DNA from: DASTWM01 sp035765855
Lineage (GTDB): Bacteria > Chloroflexota > Chloroflexia > Chloroflexales > Roseiflexaceae
Length of the DNA stretch: 38,973 bases
Reading direction: 5' to 3'
NCBI GenBank assembly: GCA_035765855.1
Contig: DASTWM010000095.1
Span: 1 to 38,973 of the forward strand
Under the pieces are notes generated by a model. The model saw only the letters and a list, made by a program, of their open reading frames with translations, searched no databases and was not told the DNA's origin. A program made the position numbers and the translations under genes. This document shows positions 7,617 through 15,340 of the stretch, one piece after another. Position 1 is the first letter of the stretch. The number at the start of each line of letters is the position of its first letter.

Positions 7617-8621
7617 ATGTCAGTAGGATATTTAGTGCGGCGTGTTTTTCTGCTGCTGCTCGTGGTTTGGACAGCAGCAACGATCAATTTCTTTGTTCCC
7701 AAGCTTAGCCCGCGAAATCCTGTGCTTGAACGGCTGCAGGAAGCATCGCGCGGCGGCGGGCGGCAACAGACCGGCTTGCAGGAAATGATGAAAGCCTACC
7801 AAGCCCAATTCGGGTTGGACAAGCCATTGTGGGAACAATATGTCAACTACATGAGCGGTGTTGTGCGGCTTGATTTTGGCTACTCGATCAACGCATATCC
7901 CAAGAAGGCCATGGATGTGATTGCCGAGGCCTTGCCCTGGACGATTGGCCTCGCAACCGTTGCGACTATCCTGGCCTTTTTTATTGGCACCATCCTTGGC
8001 GCGCTGATTGCGTGGCCGCGCGCGCCGCGTTTTTTCCGCTCGCTCATTCCTCCGCTTATGATGTTTCAGGCCATGCCCTTTTATCTCCTTGGTCTGATTC
8101 TGATCTATATTTTTGCCTTCAAGTTCCGCATTTTGCCACTTGGCGGCGGCTTTTCGCGCGGGGCCGTTCCGCGCTGGAACCTTACGTTCGCGCTTGATCT
8201 GGTGAAGCATGCTGTTTTGCCAGCTTTAGCGATCATTCTTTCATCGCTTGGCGGCTGGGCGCTCGGCATGCGCGGCCTCATGGTATCGATTCAAGGCGAA
8301 GATTTTATCACCTTCGCCGAGGCGAAAGGGCTGAAATCATCGCGCATCTTTACCCGCTATGCCATGCGTAATGCTATGTTGCCGCAAATCACCGCGTTGC
8401 TGCCGAGTTTAGGCTTTATCATCATCGGCACAAGCCTGGTAGAGATTATCTTTGGGTATCCGGGGCTTGGCACCGTCATCAGTCAGGCAATCAACAGTCT
8501 GGACTATTTTGTCATTTATGCAATTACCGTTATCCTGACCATCGTGATTTGTATCGCAACCCTTATCATGGATTTGACCTACCCGCTACTTGATCCGCGT
8601 ATTAAATACGAGCGAGGCTAA
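7617..8621 (+). CDS. ABC importer permease, DppB/OppB type
   Basis: 334 aa integral membrane protein of the binding-protein-dependent transport family. MSVGYLVRRVFLLLLVVWTA is the typical first helix of DppB-like subunits, followed by a periplasmic loop with FGLDKPLWEQYVNYM and a further run of hydrophobic helices. The cytoplasmic coupling (EAA) loop is seen as FAEAKGLKSSRIFTRYAMRN, and the C-terminus has LVEIIFGYPGLGTVISQAI, a family hallmark. ATG 7617 is preferred over an upstream in-frame ATG because GAAGGGAG precedes it. The next permease begins one base after its stop, so the two are translated together and form the channel heterodimer. Confidence 0.93.
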   Translation: MSVGYLVRRVFLLLLVVWTAATINFFVPKLSPRNPVLERLQEASRGGGRQQTGLQEMMKAYQAQFGLDKPLWEQYVNYMSGVVRLDFGYSINAYPKKAMDVIAEALPWTIGLATVATILAFFIGTILGALIAWPRAPRFFRSLIPPLMMFQAMPFYLLGLILIYIFAFKFRILPLGGGFSRGAVPRWNLTFALDLVKHAVLPALAIILSSLGGWALGMRGLMVSIQGEDFITFAEAKGLKSSRIFTRYAMRNAMLPQITALLPSLGFIIIGTSLVEIIFGYPGLGTVISQAINSLDYFVIYAITVILTIVICIATLIMDLTYPLLDPRIKYERG

Positions 8622-8622
8622 T

Positions 8623-9531
8623 ATGGCAACACTTGCTGGAACTGCTGCACCGGCGGCAAGCGCTGCAGGACCAGGCCGCTTAACGCGCTTCTTCCGCTAT
8701 GCGCGCCGAAATCCGGCCTTTGGCATCGGGTTGATTATTCTGATCACACTGGTGCTTTTCTCAACAGTGGGCATGTTGTTCATCGATCTGAGAAAAGCGC
8801 CCTACCCGCTCGGAACGCCACCCAGCAAACCGCCGTCCTGGCAGTATCCATTCGGGACCGATGCCCAGGGACGCAATCTGATCGCGGTGATGATCGTCGG
8901 CACGCAGTTGACGCTGCGGGTCGGGCTCATGGCCGGCGCGATTGGTATCGCCGTTGGAACCATTCTGGGGTTTGTGTCGGCCTACTACGGCGGCTTCCTC
9001 GACGGAGTGGTCAAGTGGATCGTCGACGTCATGCTCACGATTCCCGCGTTCCTCATCCTGGTGGTGATCGCTTCGACGCTGCGCAATTTCCTCACGGTTG
9101 AGAGCATGGCCCTGATTATTGCGGTTCTGGCGTGGGTCGGCCCAACGCGCATGATTCGCGCCCAGGTGCTTACCTTACGCGAACGCCAGTTTGTGCTCAT
9201 GGCACGGCTTTCTGGCATGAATAACATCGAGATCATGTTCAAGGAGTTGCTGCCGAACGTGCTGCCGTATCTGCTGGCCGGATTCGTGCAGTCCGTCACT
9301 GCGGCGATTCTGACCGCGCTTGGCCTTGAGTTGCTGGGACTCGGGTCGCAGCGCGAGCCAACGCTCGGCATGACGATTTACTGGGTTCAGAAGTATTCAG
9401 CCATTTTGCGCGGCCTGTGGTGGTGGTGGACCATTCCGGTTATCATCATTGTGCTGCTGGTTGTCTCTCTGGCGTTAATTTCGTTGGGCTTGGACGAATG
9501 GTCGAACCCCCGCACACGGAGGGCAGCGTGA
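8623..9531 (+). CDS. ABC importer permease, DppC/OppC type
   Basis: 302 aa. Residues about 1-25 are an Ala-rich cytosolic tail, then a first helix (FGIGLIILITLVLFSTVGML). The periplasmic segment carries YPFGTDAQGRNLIAVMIVGT, the FGTDxxGRD-like signature of DppC subunits (here with N for D). Core helices follow, and the coupling loop is LMARLSGMNNIEIMFKELLP. LGLELLGLGSQREPTLGMTI near the C-terminus is also characteristic. It partners the preceding permease. The stop overlaps the GTG start of the first ATPase by four bases (GTGA), showing tight translational coupling. Confidence 0.93.
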   Translation: MATLAGTAAPAASAAGPGRLTRFFRYARRNPAFGIGLIILITLVLFSTVGMLFIDLRKAPYPLGTPPSKPPSWQYPFGTDAQGRNLIAVMIVGTQLTLRVGLMAGAIGIAVGTILGFVSAYYGGFLDGVVKWIVDVMLTIPAFLILVVIASTLRNFLTVESMALIIAVLAWVGPTRMIRAQVLTLRERQFVLMARLSGMNNIEIMFKELLPNVLPYLLAGFVQSVTAAILTALGLELLGLGSQREPTLGMTIYWVQKYSAILRGLWWWWTIPVIIIVLLVVSLALISLGLDEWSNPRTRRAA

Positions 9532-10499
9532 GCGATCAACTATTACAAGTTCGGGATTTGCTGGTTCAGTATCATACTGATCGCGGCGTTGTCAAAGCGG
9601 TGAACGGAGTCAGTTTTGATCTCCAGCCCGGCGAACGGCTCGGCCTTGTTGGGGAGTCCGGCTCCGGCAAATCGACCATGGCGCTGGCGCTGATGCGCAT
9701 GATTAAAGCGCCAGGTCGCGTTGCAGGCGGCCAGATTTTGTTGCACGGACAAGATTTGCTCGCCCTTTCTGAAGAGCAGATGCGCAAAGTTCGCGGCGCT
9801 AAAATCAGCATGGTGCCGCAGGGCGCGATGAACTCGCTCAACCCGGTGGCGCGCATCAAAGATCAGATCATCGACACGATGAAAGATCATGATATGAGCA
9901 TGTCCAAGACTCAGATGGAGGAGCGCGCGGCTCAGGTGCTCGAAATGGTGGACCTGAAGCGCGAGGTTGGCAGGATGTACCCGCATGAGCTGAGCGGCGG
10001 CATGAAGCAGCGCGTCTGCATCGCCATCGCGGTCGCAATGCGGCCCGATGTGATCATTGCCGACGAGCCAACCAGCGCGCTCGACGTGGTCGTGCAGCGC
10101 CAGGTCATGGAAACCTTTGGCAAGCTGCAAGACCTGATGGGCGTGGCAATCATCCTGATCGGCCACGACATGGGCCTCATGGCGCAGTTCGTCGATCGGC
10201 TTGCGGTGATGTACGCCGGCCAGTTTGCCGACCTCAGCCCGATTCGTGAAACGTTCAGCGAACCACTGCATCCATACACACAAATGCTCATCAACAGCCT
10301 GCCAAGCCTGGATGTTAAAGGCGAACTGAAAGGCATTACTGGATTACCGCCTTCATTGCTGAAGCTGCCATCAGGATGTGTGTTTCATCCGCGCTGCCCC
10401 AGCGTGATGGAGCGTTGCACAAAACAGGTGCCGATGTATCAGGAAGTGCGGCCACAACGCTGGGTCGCTTGTCATCTGTACGATGAGGTTAAGCCATGA
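9528..10499 (+). CDS. ABC importer ATP-binding protein, DppD/OppD type
   Basis: 323 aa starting at GTG 9528, which overlaps the upstream stop and is preceded by GGAGGG at 6-7 bases; this is preferred over any upstream ATG inside the permease gene. Walker A is GESGSGKST (residues 42-50), the Q-loop is in SMVPQGAMNSLNP, the signature is LSGGMKQR and Walker B is VIIADEPTSALD. The C-terminal oligopeptide/dipeptide extension is present, with the CVFHPRCP-x-VMERC cysteine motif that can hold an iron-sulfur cluster in relatives. It energises uptake together with the next gene, overlapping it by four bases (ATGA). Confidence 0.94.
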   Translation: MSDQLLQVRDLLVQYHTDRGVVKAVNGVSFDLQPGERLGLVGESGSGKSTMALALMRMIKAPGRVAGGQILLHGQDLLALSEEQMRKVRGAKISMVPQGAMNSLNPVARIKDQIIDTMKDHDMSMSKTQMEERAAQVLEMVDLKREVGRMYPHELSGGMKQRVCIAIAVAMRPDVIIADEPTSALDVVVQRQVMETFGKLQDLMGVAIILIGHDMGLMAQFVDRLAVMYAGQFADLSPIRETFSEPLHPYTQMLINSLPSLDVKGELKGITGLPPSLLKLPSGCVFHPRCPSVMERCTKQVPMYQEVRPQRWVACHLYDEVKP

Positions 10500-11386
10500 C
10501 ACCCATTATGGAATTACGCAACGTCACGAAGGTGTACGGCAGCAGCGGGCTCCTGGCGAAAAAGGGAACTGCCGCGCTGAAGAGCATGAATTTGGCACTC
10601 GAAGCTGACGATCCGTCGATCCTTGCGGTGGTCGGCGAGAGCGGCAGCGGTAAGAGCACGCTTGCTTCGCTTATTCTGGGTTTCATTTCGGCAACTGAAG
10701 GCGAGGTGTTGTATAACGGTAAGGATGTGAAGCGGCTTTCCAATGCCGAGCGACAGGTCTACCGGCGCGAAGTGCAAGCTATTTTTCAGGATCCATTTGC
10801 CGTGTACAACCCGTTCTATCGCGTCGATCATGTGCTTAACGTTCCGCTCAGCAAATTCAAACTTGCGCGCACGAAGGCCGAAGCGCAGCGCATGATGGAG
10901 GAGGCGCTCAGCGCGGTCGGCCTGCGGCCCGAGGAAACCCTTGGCCGCTATCCGCACCAGCTCAGCGGCGGGCAGCGGCAGCGCATTGTCGTGGCGCGCG
11001 CGCTGATGCTGAAGCCGAAGCTCATTATTGCTGACGAGCCGGTTTCCATGGTGGATGCATCGCTACGGGCGACGATTCTTGAGAGCCTGCGCACGCTCAA
11101 CAAGGATCTGCGCATCCCTGTTGTCTACATTACCCACGATCTGGCGACCGCATACCATGTGAGCGACCAGATTGTCGTGCTGTTTCGCGGCGAGGTCGTC
11201 GAGTCGGGCGAGACCGAGACTGTTATCAAGAATCCGCAGCACTCCTATACCAAGCTGCTGATCGACTCGATTCCATGGCCGGACCCAGAGCGCCGCTGGG
11301 GACAAACGAAGGAAGAATTCGAGCAGGAGTTGCATTCTGTCGCGCGGCAGGCTACCGCCAGTGGCAGCCGCTGGATGCCAGAGTAA
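10496..11386 (+). CDS. ABC importer ATP-binding protein, DppF/OppF type
   Basis: 296 aa. Walker A is GESGSGKST (residues 47-55), the Q-loop is AIFQDPFAVYNPF, the signature is LSGGQRQR and Walker B is LIIADEPVSMVDASLRATIL, the wording typical of OppF-like subunits. It lacks the cysteine-rich C-terminal extension seen in the partner ATPase and ends in a short charged tail, so it is on the short side for DppF. ATG overlaps the upstream TGA. It is the last gene of the importer unit; a strong terminator-like hairpin follows within 30 bases. Confidence 0.93.
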   Translation: MTPIMELRNVTKVYGSSGLLAKKGTAALKSMNLALEADDPSILAVVGESGSGKSTLASLILGFISATEGEVLYNGKDVKRLSNAERQVYRREVQAIFQDPFAVYNPFYRVDHVLNVPLSKFKLARTKAEAQRMMEEALSAVGLRPEETLGRYPHQLSGGQRQRIVVARALMLKPKLIIADEPVSMVDASLRATILESLRTLNKDLRIPVVYITHDLATAYHVSDQIVVLFRGEVVESGETETVIKNPQHSYTKLLIDSIPWPDPERRWGQTKEEFEQELHSVARQATASGSRWMPE

Positions 11387-11414
11387 TCCTGCGAAAACTG
11401 TTTCCTGATGTACA

Positions 11415-11466
11415 ATACAGCCTATGAAGAACTGCTGACATCGTCTTCATGGGCTGTATCATTTTC
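11415..11466 (+). terminator. Intrinsic terminator of the importer operon
   Basis: Left arm 11415-11430 (ATACAGCCTATGAAGA) pairs with right arm 11444-11459 over a 13-base loop: 16 pairs including one U-G. It is followed by CATTTT (11460-11465). It lies 28 bases after the last ATPase stop and closes the unit. Confidence 0.75.
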
Positions 11467-11506
11467 AGGTCGCCAGCCGCGCCTCGAAAGCGTTGCATTG
11501 CTCACT

Positions 11507-11851
11507 ATGCTGCGTATGCGCCGGATGTTCGCCATTATGCTGCTTACAAGCCTCATGGTGCTGGTTCTCGGCTGTGGCGGCATGGCGGCCGCTCTGCACC
11601 AGGGCTTGCTCATGCCCCTCGCATTCGATGCCCGCGTTGGCCCGCTGCACATCGTGACGCACGCGCCGCGCGCAATTCAATGCCCGCAAAGCACCAATTG
11701 GTCAGCCAGAGAATGCGCGCATTATCAGGCTGATTTCACAGCAGCGCCGCGCAACTACCGCGTGTGGGTGTTTGTCAATCAGCAGCAGCACGGCCAACCT
11801 GCCGCGCGCCTGCTCATGCAGCTACAGTTGCCGCTCCGCGCGTCCTCATAG
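11507..11851 (+). CDS. Hypothetical small membrane-targeted protein, possible lipoprotein
   Basis: 114 aa from ATG 11507. An in-frame ATG 33 codons earlier lies upstream of and reads through the importer terminator, so it is unlikely to be the start. The N-terminus has Arg residues, then FAIMLLTSLMVLVLGCGG, a signal-like helix with a possible lipobox Cys. The remainder (about 90 aa, two further Cys) shows no family I recognise. No clear ribosome-binding site is visible, which lowers confidence. Its stop overlaps the convergent ABC ATPase gene by six bases. Function unknown. Confidence 0.45.
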   Translation: MLRMRRMFAIMLLTSLMVLVLGCGGMAAALHQGLLMPLAFDARVGPLHIVTHAPRAIQCPQSTNWSARECAHYQADFTAAPRNYRVWVFVNQQQHGQPAARLLMQLQLPLRASS

Positions 11852-12568
11852 CGCTTGTTCCTCGACCATCTCAACGAGTTGGCCGTCCTCCATGTGGTAG
11901 GTAATGTCGGCGAATGCGCGCGTGGAAGGATCATGGGTGGTCATGACCAGCGTCACGCCGGTGGAGCGAACGATGTCGCGCAAGAGGTGCAGAATCGCGC
12001 GGCCAGTGGTGGAGTCGAGCTGGCCGGTCGGCTCGTCTGCGAGCAGCAACTGCGGGCGCGAGACCAGCGCGCGGGCGATGGCAACGCGCTGCTGCTGGCC
12101 GCCGCTCATCTCCGGCGGGCGGTGCGTAGCCCACGCGCCGATGCCCACGAGTTCGGCCACCTCATTCACGCGCGCGGCGCGCTCATGGCGCGGCAGCGAG
12201 CCATTGATGCGCAGCGGCACCTCGATATTTTCCCATGCGGTCAGAATGGGCAGCAGCGCGAACGATTGAAAGATAAAGCCGAGCCGCTCGCGCCGCAGTC
12301 TGGTGAGTTGTTCCTGACTCAGCGCGTTCAATGGCTGCCCAAACAACTCGACATTGCCGCTGGTGGCCTGATCCAGCCCGCCCAGAATATTCAGCAGGGT
12401 GGTTTTGCCAGAACCAGAGCGGCCTTCGAGCGTCACGAACGTGCCGGACTGCACGGCCAGGCTGACACCGCGCAGCGCGTTCACGGGCTTGCCGCCAGCG
12501 TGGTAGGTGCGCGCGAGATTCGTGATGCGCACGGCAGGGGCTTCAGATTGCATGGGTGTGTATGTCAT
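11846..12568 (-). CDS. ABC transporter ATP-binding protein, LolD/MacB/FtsE type
   Basis: 240 aa. Walker A GRSGSGKTT (residues 49-57), Q-loop FIFQSFALLPILTAWENIEVPL, signature MSGGQQQR, Walker B LLLADEPTGQLD and a switch histidine in VMTTHDPST. The wording (LNILGGLD, ADEPTGxLD) is that of the LolD/MacB/FtsE exporter class, which works with FtsX-fold permeases in lipoprotein release, peptide export or envelope remodelling rather than import. ATG 12568 overlaps the stop of the upstream ATPase by four bases. The only FtsX-type permease nearby is the divergent 955-aa protein, its likely partner. Confidence 0.92.
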   Translation of the reverse strand: MTYTPMQSEAPAVRITNLARTYHAGGKPVNALRGVSLAVQSGTFVTLEGRSGSGKTTLLNILGGLDQATSGNVELFGQPLNALSQEQLTRLRRERLGFIFQSFALLPILTAWENIEVPLRINGSLPRHERAARVNEVAELVGIGAWATHRPPEMSGGQQQRVAIARALVSRPQLLLADEPTGQLDSTTGRAILHLLRDIVRSTGVTLVMTTHDPSTRAFADITYHMEDGQLVEMVEEQAL

Positions 12569-13464
12569 GGTACGTGTTCGTCATCGGCGGGCCGCAGCAG
12601 CAGGCCGTCGGGGCGTTCTTCAAAAACCACGCGCCGCGCGAATCCATAGCGCTCGCGCAGCGCCTTCGGCAGTTGCACCCGCCCGGCTGCGTCCATCAGC
12701 ATGCTTTCTTCAAGATGCTCGATGACCACTGGCGCAGCAGAATCTGCTCCGTCGCCGTTCAGGCGGCGCTTGCGGCGGGTTTCGCTGGCGGTGCGGCCAT
12801 CGTGGATCATCACTACCCGGTCGACATGCGTGGTGATGTGCGGATCGTGCGAGACAATCACGACCGTCAAGCCAAATGTCTGGCTTAAGGTGTGGAACAG
12901 GTCGAAGATCGTCGACGCCGTGCCGGTGTCAAGTTCGCCGGTTGGCTCATCGGCCAGCAGCAGCCGAGGCCGGTTGGCGAGCGCAATGGCGATGGCGACG
13001 CGCTGCTGCTCGCCGCCGGAAAGCTCCGCGAGGCGATGCCCGGCGCGATCCGTCAGCCCGACCGCTTCAATCAGCTCGCGCATCCATGCCCGGCGCGCGC
13101 GCCCACCAACTCCTTGCAGCATCATGGGCAGCGCGATCTGCTGTTCAATCGTGAGATAGGGAATGAGGTTGCGGGCCTTTTGCTGCCACACAAAGCCAAC
13201 CACCCGCGAACGATAATGATCGAGCGCGCGGTCGGACATCTGGCGCAAATCATTGCCTGCGACGAGCACGCGCCCGCTCGACGGTCGATCCAGACCGCCC
13301 AGAATATTCAGCAGCGTAGTCTTGCCGGAGCCGCTTGCGCCGACAAGCGCCAGCACTTCCGCTGGCTGCACAGCTAAATCAACGCCTTGCAGCGCAACAA
13401 CCTCGATCTCGTCGAGTTCGTAGATTTTGATGAGATTATCACAGACGATCAATGGGTCTGACAT
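12565..13464 (-). CDS. ABC transporter ATP-binding protein with C-terminal AbrB-like segment
   Basis: 299 aa. The ATPase domain occupies residues 1-230: Walker A GASGSGKTT (42-50), GFVWQQKARNLIPYLTIEQQ, signature LSGGEQQR, Walker B LLLADEPTGELD, switch VIVSHDPHI. After a charged linker, residues about 250-296 read MLMDAAGRVQLPKALRERYG and then RRVVFEERPDGLLLRP. This is the pattern of an AbrB/SpoVT/MazE-type swapped-hairpin domain (D-x-x-G-R-(V/I)-x-(L/I)-P-K-x-x-R). Such domains usually bind DNA or dimerise, so the fusion is notable. ATG 13464 is chosen for GGAA seven bases upstream. It is first in a two-gene unit with the 240-aa ATPase; it probably serves the divergent FtsX permease. Confidence 0.9.
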   Translation of the reverse strand: MSDPLIVCDNLIKIYELDEIEVVALQGVDLAVQPAEVLALVGASGSGKTTLLNILGGLDRPSSGRVLVAGNDLRQMSDRALDHYRSRVVGFVWQQKARNLIPYLTIEQQIALPMMLQGVGGRARRAWMRELIEAVGLTDRAGHRLAELSGGEQQRVAIAIALANRPRLLLADEPTGELDTGTASTIFDLFHTLSQTFGLTVVIVSHDPHITTHVDRVVMIHDGRTASETRRKRRLNGDGADSAAPVVIEHLEESMLMDAAGRVQLPKALRERYGFARRVVFEERPDGLLLRPADDEHVP

Positions 13465-13562
13465 GGGAAGGTTCCGTTGCATACAGCGGCGTACCGACGG
13501 GCGACGAGCAAGCCAGCCGCGCCTGCTCCTTCTGCGGTGCGTTGTTCGACACAACCTTTACC

Positions 13563-13571
13563 ATCATACCA
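13563..13571 (-). promoter_or_regulatory. Extended -10 element for the ATPase pair
   Basis: Read leftwards the sequence is TGGTATGAT, an extended -10 (TGnTATNAT) about 100 bases upstream of the ATG at 13464. No good -35 hexamer is visible at 17 bases, which is tolerable for extended -10 promoters. Confidence 0.35.
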
Positions 13572-13635
13572 CAAGTCACAGTTAAACTAACTACGATGCA
13601 GGACGGTTTTTGGCGCGGCACCAGACGCAGGCGAC

Positions 13636-13664
13636 TTGACCACAAGCACATTCGCAAGTATGAT
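13636..13664 (+). promoter_or_regulatory. Sigma-70-type promoter for the dehydrogenase-like lipoprotein and permease
   Basis: TTGACC (13636-13641) and TATGAT (13659-13664) are separated by exactly 17 bases, each one mismatch from consensus. It points towards the start at 13826, with a leader of about 155 bases. Confidence 0.5.
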
Positions 13665-13825
13665 AGTGCCAGTATAAACGTTATAGATTTTTGACTTTTG
13701 AAACCCTCGAGAGCTGTAACCCCTCTGCACAATACCGCATACGAAGCCCATCCATAGCCTGATATAATCATCCATGGCGCGTGATGAACCGTGTGCCTGT
13801 TTGTGCAGCGAAATAGGAGACATGA

Positions 13826-15340
13826 ATGGTACATCGCTACGGCGCGAGTGTCCGAGCAACGCTTGCTCTGTGCGCCTGCATGGTGCTTGTGGCGGGCTGT
13901 GGTTCGATTGCAAGCTCCTCCGCGCAGGAGTTGCCGACATTTCCACCCCTGGAAGTCGAGCCAGCAGCCGCGCATGCTGCCCCGACGCCACGCCCCGGCC
14001 AGCCGCAGCCCACGGTTGCGCCCGAGCCGACCGCTGTACTCGGCGAGCCGAAATCGCTGCGCGAAGACATCCGGATTCGCAAGGTGCTGGAGACTGGCGG
14101 CGGTTTTGTGCGCCTGAAGCACGATCCAAAGAGCGACGAATTGTATTACATGGATGACAAGGTAAATATTTACCGGCTCGATCCAGCGGGCAGTGATGAC
14201 GATAAAGGAACGCCCGTCTTTACGCGCGCTGATGTCGGCGTTGAGAAGCAGTTTACCAGCCAGGGTTTGGCGTTCGGCCCGGATGGCACACTCTATGTTC
14301 TCGGAAATATCAACGACAAGATCACCACCCACGCGATTATTCGCAAAGGCGTGGCAGATGCATCCGGCAAACGAACATGGACGACGCTTGCCGAAACCGC
14401 GCCGTACCAAAAGAGCAACACGCAGTTCGATCACGTCTGCAACGGTATCGTCGTCAGCCCCGACGGGCGCTACCTGTACATGAACAGCGGCTCGCGCACC
14501 GATCATGGCGAAGTGCAGGCCACCAAGGGCGCGTTTCCCGACGCGCGCGAGGTGCCGCTTACATCGGCAATCTTCCGCATTCCGACTGATACGGACAACC
14601 AGGTGCTGCCCAACGACGAAGCACAACTGAAGGAAAAGGGCTATCTGTTTGCCGATGGCACGCGCAATTCCTTCGACCCTGCGTTTGCGCCGAATGGCGA
14701 CCTGTTTGCCGGCGACAATGGGCCGGATGCTGACTTTCCCGATGAGCTGAACTGGCTGCGCGAGGGACATCATTATGGTTTTCCATGGCGCTTCGGCAAT
14801 TACGACAATCCGCAACAATTCCCCGATTACGATCCGTCGAAGGATGGCCGACTCCAGCAAGAGTTCTTCGCCGTCAGCAATCACTTTTACGCCAACGATC
14901 CGACCTTCCCGCCACCACCGCCGGGCGTGACTTTTACCGACCCGGTCGCTAATCTCGGCCCGGACGCCAACATCGTCCGCGATGCCGATGGTAGCGCGCA
15001 CCGGGCGAGCGACCTTGGCGAAGCAGCATACAGTTTTACCCCGCACCGTTCGCCGCTCGGGCTGGTGTTCGATGCAGCCGGGGCCGTCGGCGGCGGGCTG
15101 ACGGGTGACGGCTTTATTCTGAGTTGGGGCGCGGCTGCCGGTCATCTGCCCGATCAAGGGCGCGACCTGATTGACATCAAGCTCACCAAAGTGCAGGACG
15201 CGTATCAGGCCAAGATGACGCAACTCGTCGTCGGATTTGATCATTCCATCGATGCCGTGCTTGTGCAAAACCGGCTGTATGTGCTGGACAACGGCGGCAA
15301 AGGGACGATCTGGGAAGTCACGTTACCGAAACATGGCTAG
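13826..15340 (+). CDS. Glucose/sorbosone dehydrogenase-like (GSDH) beta-propeller lipoprotein
   Basis: 504 aa. Signal peptide with lipobox (MVLVAGCGS, Cys about 26), a Pro/Ala/Thr-rich spacer to about residue 70, then a domain of the PQQ-dependent soluble glucose/L-sorbosone dehydrogenase family. Landmarks include SQGLAFGPDGTLYVLGN, CNGIVVSPDGRYLYMNSGSR, FAPNGDLFAGDNGPDADFPD, ELNWLREGHHYGFPW and LYVLDNGGKGTIWEV. Relatives are six-bladed propellers that bind PQQ and Ca2+; whether this one is an active dehydrogenase or a binding scaffold cannot be said. AGGAGA lies five bases before ATG 13826. The stop overlaps the permease start by eight bases, so the two are co-translated: an extracytoplasmic lipoprotein coupled to a transporter. 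Confidence 0.85.
   Translation: MVHRYGASVRATLALCACMVLVAGCGSIASSSAQELPTFPPLEVEPAAAHAAPTPRPGQPQPTVAPEPTAVLGEPKSLREDIRIRKVLETGGGFVRLKHDPKSDELYYMDDKVNIYRLDPAGSDDDKGTPVFTRADVGVEKQFTSQGLAFGPDGTLYVLGNINDKITTHAIIRKGVADASGKRTWTTLAETAPYQKSNTQFDHVCNGIVVSPDGRYLYMNSGSRTDHGEVQATKGAFPDAREVPLTSAIFRIPTDTDNQVLPNDEAQLKEKGYLFADGTRNSFDPAFAPNGDLFAGDNGPDADFPDELNWLREGHHYGFPWRFGNYDNPQQFPDYDPSKDGRLQQEFFAVSNHFYANDPTFPPPPPGVTFTDPVANLGPDANIVRDADGSAHRASDLGEAAYSFTPHRSPLGLVFDAAGAVGGGLTGDGFILSWGAAAGHLPDQGRDLIDIKLTKVQDAYQAKMTQLVVGFDHSIDAVLVQNRLYVLDNGGKGTIWEVTLPKHG

Larger units (their letters stand above)
13465..13825. other. Divergent intergenic region with promoters on both strands
   Basis: About 360 bases between two ABC ATPases (leftward) and the dehydrogenase-like lipoprotein (rightward). 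Promoter-like elements are seen on each strand (listed separately). An extra TATAAT at 13763-13768 has no convincing -35. No open frame here looks like a gene. Confidence 0.5.

Noticed and set aside
13439..15268. 609-codon minus-strand frame opposite the dehydrogenase-like lipoprotein
   Set aside because: The plus-strand gene has a signal peptide, linker, family motifs and a ribosome-binding site; the antisense frame has none.
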